From positions 1 through 64,000 of the forward strand of contig CAJNDS010002720.1 in the NCBI GenBank assembly GCA_905221605.1: 64,000 nucleotides of DNA, given 5' to 3'. Position 1 is the first letter of the stretch. Every line of letters begins with the position of its first letter. The notes under the pieces are model-generated. The model saw only the letters and a list, made by a program, of their open reading frames with translations, was not told the origin of the DNA and did no database searches. Below, piece by piece: positions 56,351 through 64,000 of the stretch. The position numbers and the translations under genes are program-made. The DNA is from Symbiodinium natans. Its lineage: Eukaryota > Sar > Dinophyceae > Suessiales > Symbiodiniaceae.

Positions 56351-57306
56351 TTGGGATTTTGGGGTTTTGGGTTTTTAGGGTTTTGGGGTTTTGGGGTTTG
56401 GGGGTTTGGGGTTTTGGGGGTTTGGGATTTTGGGGGGTTTGTAGTTTCTGGGTTTTAGGGTTGAGGGCCTGAGGGGTTGAGCGGTTGAGGGGTTGTGGAG
56501 TTGAGGGTGGAGGCTTCGCCGAGAGTTCAAGACCTTAAACCCGAAACCCGATTCCCGAAACCCTGAACCCACTGAACCCTGCAACCCTCAATCCAAAGGT
56601 TTTTTTGTTAGAGATCCCTTCAGGAAGATCTGGCTTCAGGGTTTCTTCAGGTCTGACCTAGAGTTTGCAAGGGGGGCCCCAAGTTGGAGTTTTGAAGTAT
56701 TGGGTTTGGCATGGTGGGTTCAAGTACCCTAAACCCTGAAACCCTGAACCCCGAACCCTTGGCACATCAATTTAGGGTTTAGGGTTGAGGCTTAGGATTT
56801 ACGGTTTAGGGCTCAGGGTTCAGGGTTTGGATTTAGGGTTTAGGGTTTGCGGCCCAGGGTTCAGCATCTCATGTTCCAGCTTGTTCTTGTTCAAGCAAGT
56901 GCCAAGTAATGGAGAAGTACTCACCCTCCCATAGACTCCCCAAACATCAGACATAAACCAATTTCTGGTGTCCTCCCAATGCTTTCAATTGTCCAACTTT
57001 TTCTATTGAAAGGGTAAGCGTTTCCTAGCCCAAAACCCAATAGGCCCGAAACTCGAAGTCAAAGAACCACCCCGGAGTGCCGTGGGCATCAGGGTTGGTA
57101 CCCCCAGGTTGACCTTTTACCCGAGGAGGGCATTAGGTGTGGTACCCCAAATATTGTGCCCGAGCCCAAAAGTGACCTTAAAACCGAATTGGGCCATCAG
57201 CTTTTACAAATGCACGTGAAAGAGAGGGGTTGGGGTTGAGAATTTAGAGTTTAGGGTTTCGGGTTTAGGGTTTAGGGGGTTGAGGGTTGAGGTTTCTTGC
57301 GCCCAG

Positions 57307-60300
57307 GTGCTGATGATCCTCGTGCCTTCCATTTTGTGGCAGATCTTTGTGGGGGCCTTCTTTGCTGCGGAGTCGCCCGGCCATAACATCCCGCAACTGA
57401 ACGGCGTAGCTCACAGCTTGGGGTGTTCCCCCTTATACTAACAGCTCCTTAATGGGGATTAGAGTACCCCTCGTATGAGAATCCCTGTTAAGGACTGTTA
57501 GTATAAGGGGGGCACATCCCAAATCACAGGGATGCTCCCCCTTGTACTAACAGCCCTTCATAGGGATTACAGCACCCCCTACTATAATCACTAGTAGGGG
57601 CTGCTAACATCAGGGAAAGGGTTCCCCACACAGTACGGCACCTTACATCAAAAGGACCCCCTCCCCCCCGAAAGAGATCCTGATTTTATAGGGATCTTAA
57701 GGGAGGGGGAATTCAACTGGGGTATGTAACCCAAGGTTCCCTAAAACTCCCCACTACTCCCTAAGGCTCCCCAAGCTTCCCTAAGGTTTGTCTAGGCCCT
57801 AGACCCTAACCCCTAAACCCTAAACCCTAAGCCCTAAACCCTAAACCCCAAACCCTAAACCCCAAACCCCAAACCCCAAACCCTAAACCCTAGCCCTAAA
57901 CCCTAAACCGACCCCAAGGGCGGGCCACTTGGGAGTGGCAGGTATGGCATCCTTCTGCCCATCGTGGCCTTTGGGCTACAGGTCGGTTCCATCGCGCTGC
58001 TTCTCGCCACAGCAGGGCCCTCGACATGGCAGTGCTTCACCTAGGGTTTAGGGTTTAGGGTTTAGGGTTTCGGGTTTCGGGTTTAGGGTTTAGGTTTTAG
58101 CGGCCCATCTCTGAACCTTCAAAACCCTAAGCCCCAAACCCTGAACCCCAAAACAGCTTGACCATCACGGAACCCTCAAACCTGAAGCCCTCAACCCCCA
58201 CCCCTGAGCCCTCAACCCTGGACCCCTAAACCCTAAACCCTAAACCCAAACCCCTATTCCCTAAACCCTAAACCCTAAACGCTAAACGCTAAACCCTAAA
58301 CCCTAAACCCTAAACGCTAAACGCTAAACGCTAAACGCTAAACCCTAAACCCTAAACCCTAAACCGCAAACCCTAAACCCTAAACCCCAAACCCTAAACC
58401 CTAAACCGCAAACCCTAAACCCTAAACCCTAAACACCACCCGAAACCCTAAACCCTAAACCCTAAACCCCTGAGCCGACCCATATGCGAGACCCCAAGCC
58501 CAACTGAGACCCTAAGCCCGAAAACCCTGAACTAAACCTCGCAGACCTAGAGCCCCTGATAAGGCCTCGTTTAGGGCTCAGGGTTTAGGGTTTAGTGTTT
58601 AGGGTTTAGCCCACCCTTTGCTTAAGAGCCCAATAAAGGATAGTAATCCCTATATTGCCCGTATGAGGAACAAATATTGCTTATTTTTTCGGGAACCCCT
58701 AAACTAAACCCGAAACCGTAAACCCTAAACCCTAAACCCTAAACCCTAAACCCTAAACCCTAAACCCTAAACCCTAAACCCTAAACCCTAAACCTCAAAC
58801 CCTACACCCTAAACCCCAAACCCAGGCCTTTTCCGACCCGGGCATCATGCCACGGCAAAAGGACTTCACGGAGCACTACGACGAGCGCGCGAAGGCCTTC
58901 CAGGGTTCAGGGTTTAGGGCTTAGGGTTTGGGGTTTAGGGTTTAGGGTTTCGGGTTTAGGGTTTAGGGTTCGGGGTTAGGGTTTAGGGTTAGGGTTTAGG
59001 GCTTAGAGTTGTTGAGGTTTTAGGGTTTAGGGGCTTTTCGTCTAGGGTTTCGGCCTGGGGTTCAGGGTTTGGGGCTTAAGGTCCGTAGTTCGGAGAGCTG
59101 GTCATGGAGACCCGGCGCACCAAAGCATCCAGAAGACTCTCGTCAGGTTTTCGAGGCAGAATGATTTTCAACTGTTTTTCTGCTTTCCCTTGCTTTTTTG
59201 AGGTTTTTCCGGGGCTCCCTAATAATTAACGGTTTTTGTTGGGTTTGAGGCAGGGGTTCCCAAATCCGACAAACCCTAAGTTCCCCCACTCCCCCTATTT
59301 CTGGGATATTGAAACGGACAGTGTACATAGAGGGCAGCAAGCCCGAAACCCTAAGCCCCAAGCTCTAAGCCCTGAGCCCTGAAATCGCTAGCAGGCCAAA
59401 CCGCTCATGCAAGCAAGAAAGAGCGCGATCCTCCCCGCCCTCCACCCTAAACCCGAAACCCGAAACCCGAAACCCTAAACCCACCCCAAACCCTAAACCC
59501 TAAACCTAAACCCTAAACCCTATTTCCCTAGTAAGAACGAGGAAGCCCAAGCATCCAACTCCCGTACAGGTCTTCCGGACCCGCGAACCGCAGCGCTTCT
59601 ACGACGTCATCTTGCGGGGACACCCGCAACCTGGCACCCGTAGAATTTAGGGTTTAGGGTTTAGGGTTTACCCCGAAGCCGAAGTCCCTCCACCCTAGAA
59701 CCCTAAGTCCCTTCGCCCGATGCCCGAAACCCCCAAAGCCCCAAAAACTCAGGGGTTTAGGGTTTGGGGTTCAAGAACCAGACAGCCCCAAGTTTCGGCA
59801 AGCAGAGGTTCAAGCTGAAGTACTGCAAGACCTGTACCCTGGCCAGCAAGATCGGGGTGTAGCAGGGTTTCGGGATGTTGGCTTTGGAGAGGTTTTGTTG
59901 GGTTTGCTGTGATTTCGCGCCGAAGCTGCGATTTGTTGGGCACAGCATAGTTCGAAGGCTCCGTAACATGCGAAGGGCAGCGCACTTTTCTGCCATCCAA
60001 CGCCGGCTGAGGCTCCCTAAGCCCCCAAACCTAAACCCCAAAACGTAAAAGCTACCCTAAACCCAAGACCCTAGACCCTTTCGGCCCTCAGTAAGGCAGA
60101 AACCAAAAGGGTCATAAGTGCCTGAATCTGGGCTTTCCCAGGGCTGCACACGTGGGGCGGCAATCGCCAGAGGGGGGGGGCGTTACGAAACGAGGTCTTG
60201 CAGGACTGCCTTCAAAGTGTGTCTCGTTCCTCAATCCTCCATTCTGGACTCCTGTTCCCACTTTCAGTGGATTCTTGCATGGGGGCTTTCGCAAGAAGCA

Positions 60301-63300
60301 CCCCTATGTTCTTGGGCTTGGGGCCTCAGGCTCAACCCGATAACCCTCAGCCCCAACCTCAAGCCTGAAGGGGTTTAGGGTTTGGGGTTTTGGGCTAAGG
60401 CTGAAGCCCCGAACCCTGCACCCAGAGACTCAAATATCCCTAGATGGGGATTAGGGTTTAGGGTTCAGGGTTTCAAGTCGAGGGTCGTAAATCCCGACTC
60501 CCAGAAAATCCAGACCACTGACTTTCTTATTCACTGTTCTCTTAAACAGAGCCGGCACATGCCGGCACTGTAGTTTAGGGTTTAGGGTTTAGGGTCGAGG
60601 AAAACTTGTAGCAGGGATCCTCACATGTGCTAAGAAAGATTCCCTAGACGGGATATACCTGAGCCTTCGTGGGTTTAGGGTTTAGATCCCTTGTACAATT
60701 TGAGGAGCATTCCCTAATTCAGCTGGGAACGATCGTAGGTTAGCCGAGGTTAGATTTTTCGGTTTAGGAACCCCCCCCCATCAAATCTTCAACCGCTGCA
60801 CCACAAGCCCTCAAACCGTAAACCCTCATACCTGGATACCCTCAACCGCAAAGCCTCAAGGTTTAGGGCTTAGGGTTCGGGGTTTAGGCCTTAGGGTTTA
60901 GGGAACCTTCTCAACACCCAGGCAACATCTATCGGCCGCCACGCTGTACTCACTGCTCCGTTTGTGAGAACTGCGTGGAGCGCTTCGACCATCATTGTCC
61001 CTGGCTTGGGACCGCCGGGCGCAAGTCGGGGGGGAGGGCTGAGTGTATTCAGGGTTTTAGGGTTTAGGGTTTAGGCTTTTAGGGTTTAGGGTTTTAGGGT
61101 TGTGTGAGGGGAGGGAAGGTGTGGCACAAGGTTTGGTGAAGATGGTTAAAGTTCATGTGGCGTCGCGTTTCGAGCTTTTGGGATGCTGGTGAGGGAACCC
61201 TAAACCCTAAACCCTAAACCCTAAACCCTAAACCCTAAACCCTAAACCCTAAACCCTAAACCCTAAACCCTAAACCCTAAACCCTAAACCCTAACCCTAA
61301 ACCCTAAACCCTAAACCCTAAACCCTAAACCCTAAACCCTAAACCCTAAACCCTAAACCCTAAACCCTAAACCCTAAACCCTAAACCCTAAACCCTAAAC
61401 CCTAAACCCTAAACCCTAAACCCCGCACCCCCCAAAAGTACCTCTTTCAGGGCCTGCGACTTCTTGGAGCGAAGACGGAGTGCGGTTTGCTGTAGTGATT
61501 CGGCCTTCCTTGGCCTTGCCATCGTCAGGTGAGGCAAGGTACATGCGCAGGATTTAGGGGTGCAGAGTTCAACCCGTAAATCTCCGTCCCAATCCCGAAA
61601 TCCGAAGCTCTGAGCCCCAAGCCCGGCGGCCAGGAATTGCATCGGCAAGCGCGACGCAGCTGCAGCCCAGTGCTACGACAGACCCTCCATAGCCACGAAA
61701 AGACAGCCCGTCGTCCTAACTCCCCCCCCAAGGTCTTCAAATTCAGGGTTTAGGGCTTTGGGTTTAGGGCTTCTTAGGGTTCCCTTAAGCCCTCAATGTT
61801 TAGGTCTTGGGACTTCGGGTTTCGGGTTAGGGCTTAGGAAGCCCTTTCCTTCTCTCCTGGTTGCAAGTGTGGGCCTCCCCGAAGCCTGCCCTGAGCTCGG
61901 GGCCTTTTTCCCTGTCAGAAGCCTGCCAGACAGCTTCAAGGTGTGCCCTACATTCCTAAACCCCCTAACCCCAAAACCCCTGAACCCCCTAAACCCCTAA
62001 ACCCTTCACCCGGAAATCCCTAAACCCCCAAAACCCCTGACCTATATTCGCGGCCCCCCCCATGCTTTCAATTTTCGGGATGATGGGGTTTCACTTTGGG
62101 TTTTTCGGCTCTGCCTTAGCCCCAATCCCTAAACTCTAATGGGCTTTTAGGGTTTAGGGTTTAGGGTTTTTAGGGTTAGGGTTTAGGGTTCAAGGTTTAG
62201 GGTTTAGGGTTCAGGGTTTAGAGTCCTAAAGCTCCCCCCGGATCCTCGAACCCCAAAGCCCTCAATCCTAAACCCAGAGCCCCGGGCACTAAACAAATCC
62301 CGAGCCTCAAGAAGGGTGAAGGGGGCGTCGGGGTTTAGCGGGTTCGTGGTTTAAGGGTTTCAGGGTTTGAGGGTTTACGGGGTTGAGGGTAGAAGGGTTT
62401 AACGCTTTAAGGCTTTAAGGGTTTGAGGGTTTAAGGGTCTAAGGGTTTAAGGTTTTAAGATTTGAGGGTTCAAGGGTTTCAGGGTTTATGGGGATGCGGT
62501 GATTGATGGTCAAGGTAAGTACATTCTGAAGAGCTCCAGGCAACTACCGGCTCTTCTACGGCTTTGTGTCCCTCACGGGGGCCCTGAACATCATGGTCCT
62601 TGTGACCGCCGCCACCCAGCTTGGCGTGCGTGGCCTGGCAGAGTGAGAGTCCAAACACAACTTACCCCTCAGCAAAGAGGCCGAACAAAAACCCTCTCCC
62701 CTCCCCATCCCCCCCCCCCCCCCACAGAAGAAGAATTAGGGTCTATAGGGTTGACGGCAGTCCAACCCTCAACGCCCTAAAAGGGCCCTAAAAGTGCCCC
62801 AAAGCCGTAAAAGAGCCCTAAAAAGGGCCCCAAAATCCAAAAACCCTTAACTGGGCCCTAAAAGCGGCCCTTGCCAAGGGTCTAAAACCCCCCCCTCCCC
62901 CCTCCCCCCCCCCATTATCCGAGGCGCCTCGCAGCTGGCTGAGGAGAGGGGTTGTTTAGGGGCTTAGGGGTCTAGGGGATTGGGGGTTTGGAAGCGCAAA
63001 GTCTTCCTGGGCGGTTTATGGGCTCGACCCGGGCGCCCAGTTGTTGAGCTACTCACGTTGTAGCTTTACCCTCTTGGAACCTGGCAGATTCCAGAAGCTT
63101 GCGCCCAAAGTGCGAAATCCGAATACTTGCAAAGCCATCCGAGTTCCGAGTAGATTGAAGCCCCCTACTAAGTGTCTTGAGGCAGCAACGCAGCCTTAAC
63201 CTTAACCCAAAACCCTAAACCCTAACACCCTAAACCCTACACTCTAAACCCTAAACCCTAAACCTCATTGGGGCTCTTTCAGTGATCGATTCAAAGAGCC

Positions 63301-63945
63301 GGCGCCAACAGCACAGGAGCGGCAAATAGGCGGCGGCGACGCTTTCGGCCAGGTGCGTCGCGGGCTGTTTTTACTGGTTCATCGTGATGAATGAATTAGA
63401 TACAAATATAATTTCTTAAAAGAGTACATATTACTGGGGGATAAGTACCTACTACGAAGCCAGGGTGTCCCCACAAGGCATGCGGCGTCGAGTGCAGGGC
63501 TTGCAGTCGCATTTTTTTGGGCCTGCTAGGCCCTAAACCCTAAACCCTAAACCCTAAACCCTAAACCCTAAACCCTAAACCCTAAACCCTAAACGCAGTT
63601 TGGCGAATCAGAAGATTGTCAAGGGCACAGAATGGGTGTTTCTCCTCCAAGAAGCCCTCCCGCCACCCCCCCCTTGCATAGACCACAAATACCCAAGTCC
63701 TAAACCCTAAGCCCGAAGCCCGAAAGCCTAAACCCCTGAACCCTAAGAATCACTAAGCCCAAGACAGCAACTCTGTCATTCTTTAGCCTTGACAGTAAAC
63801 CCCAAAAAGTCGGAAACCTGTTTTTAGGGTTTAGGGTTTAGGGAGGCTTCTGCACTCCCAAAGAGGCCATCTTGGATGTGCCCATGGCCGCGGTGCTGTC
63901 GATCTACGCCCTAGGCGGCCGCTTCTGGTTTCGGCTAAACTCCAT
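57307..63945 (+). CDS. DHHC-type protein S-acyltransferase gene, 3' end outside window
   Basis: Exons read by eye: 57307-57404 ([22 protein letters not shown]1), 57942-58036 ([22 protein letters not shown]2), 58826-58903 ([13 protein letters not shown]), 59570-59628, 59805-59834 ([10 protein letters not shown]), 60924-61010 ([29 protein letters not shown]), 61634-61650 (NCIGK), 62541-62640 ([22 protein letters not shown]3), 63281-63350, 63596-63665, 63846-63945 ([20 protein letters not shown]4). The enzyme transfers palmitate to cysteines of membrane-associated proteins. The DHHC catalytic motif, CRD cysteines, DPG motif and NCIG are all present. The TTxE motif and C-terminus would follow beyond 64 kb. 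The TM2 to DPG junction is unresolved, and an extra exon may lie at 58.1-58.6 kb. Confidence 0.85.
57419..57630. repeat. Hairpin (MITE-like) element, two tandem copies
   Basis: GGGTGTTCCCCCTTATACTA, continuing ACAGCTCCTTAATGGGGATT (57421-57460), is mirrored by AATCCCTGTTAAGGACTGTT, continuing AGTATAAGGGGGGCACATCCC (57480-57520). A more degenerate copy follows at 57533-57630. It lies in the intron between the TM1 and TM2 exons of the DHHC gene. Confidence 0.85.
58270..58440. repeat. Telomere-like array with homogenised AAACGCT variants
   Basis: Runs of AAACGCT appear as two adjacent units (about 58277-58292) and again as four (58312-58341) among normal CCCTAAA, with AAACCGC variants at about 58364 and 58406. 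Clustered identical variants show local unit-by-unit duplication. Confidence 0.85.
60924..61010 (+). CDS. Catalytic DHHC cysteine-rich exon
   Basis: One 87-base exon encodes [20 protein letters not shown] followed by FDHHCPWLG: the RPPR motif, the C-x2-H/C-x2-C-x2-C zinc pattern and the catalytic Cys of DHHC. It is preceded by CACCCAG and followed by a GA-starting intron. Confidence 0.92.
61012..61633. repeat. GA-AG intron with 9-bp inverted ends and 32-unit telomere array
   Basis: CCGCCGGGC (61012-61020) and GCCCGGCGG (61621-61629) are perfect reverse complements lying just inside the splice sites. GGA occurs on both sides (61009-61011, 61633-61635). Inside are G-strand variants (61050-61105) and a long (CCCTAAA)n array at 61194-61421, again G-strand first and C-strand second. 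Confidence 0.85.
61194..61421. repeat. Long (CCCTAAA)n array in a DHHC intron
   Basis: About 32 units with one short variant (AACCCTAACCC near 61290). Similar in length to the arrays at 21432-21659 and 45171-45388. Confidence 0.95.
61634..61650 (+). CDS. Microexon completing NCIGKR
   Basis: Between a 622-bp intron and an 890-bp intron, 17 bases GAATTGCATCGGCAAGC supply NCIGK. Joined on the left (CTT GG|GA ATT GC) and on the right (AAGC|GC AAC TAC) they give PWLGNCIGKRNYRLFYG, exactly the family consensus. The following intron then starts with GC. Confidence 0.8.
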
Positions 63946-64000
63946 AAGGAAACCCTGAACCCTGAACCCTAAGCCCTAAGCCCTAAACCCTAAACCCTAA

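Noticed and set aside
56239-56472. Gly-Phe-Trp repeat peptide
   Set aside because: Direct translation of (TTTTGGGG)n.

Overview
The window looks like nuclear DNA of a dinoflagellate, an inference from several signs. Blocks of the plant/dinoflagellate-type telomere repeat (TTTAGGG on one strand, CCCTAAA on the other) fill most of the sequence from about 17.3 kb rightward. Several inferred introns start with GC or GA as well as GT. Coding sequence has GC-rich third positions. A tandem pair of intronless genes sits on the left, together with a degraded Ty1/copia retrotransposon and an AT-rich organelle-type ATP synthase alpha pseudogene. No species can be named from the sequence alone.

Layout. 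1-2.6 kb: truncated, frameshifted Ty1/copia polyprotein on the minus strand. 2.6-5.5 kb: microsatellites and a GC-rich field of short palindromic repeats. 5.6-6.8 and 12.5-13.8 kb: two copies of an intronless gene for a protein of about 410 residues with TPR-like repeats at its C-terminus, each preceded by a long CA/CACG array. 10.7-11.6 kb: a small multi-pass membrane ORF followed by a TPR fragment in another frame. 16.7-17.3 kb: an imperfect 338-bp tandem duplication. 17.5-27.3 kb: a many-exon gene, plus strand, for a protein with coiled coil, von Willebrand A (vWFA) domain and alpha-kinase domain. 28.1-28.4 and 38.1-38.6 kb: two abutting halves of an ATP synthase alpha gene separated by about 9.7 kb of mostly telomere-like higher-order satellite with isolated exon-like islands. 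39.1-49.5 kb: a many-exon gene whose core is a 16-residue repeat (consensus close to VDFSPVLAAIDAKK). 50-56 kb: candidate exons of unrecognised gene(s). 57.3-64 kb: a many-exon DHHC palmitoyltransferase gene, running off the right edge.

The most striking feature is the introns of the three right-hand genes. Most contain interstitial telomere-like arrays, often G-rich strand near the 5' end and C-rich strand near the 3' end, so that the intron can fold on itself. Several are bounded by inverted repeats and flanked by short direct repeats. Removing the insert plus one copy of the direct repeat restores the reading frame and the domain consensus exactly. One intron (21432-21659) is essentially nothing but about 32 CCCTAAA units between two copies of AGGACC. 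This is what would be expected if transposon-like introner elements, carrying or acquiring telomere repeats, had repeatedly created introns here. All exon boundaries are read by eye from phase, splice signals and domain logic; transcript data were not available.
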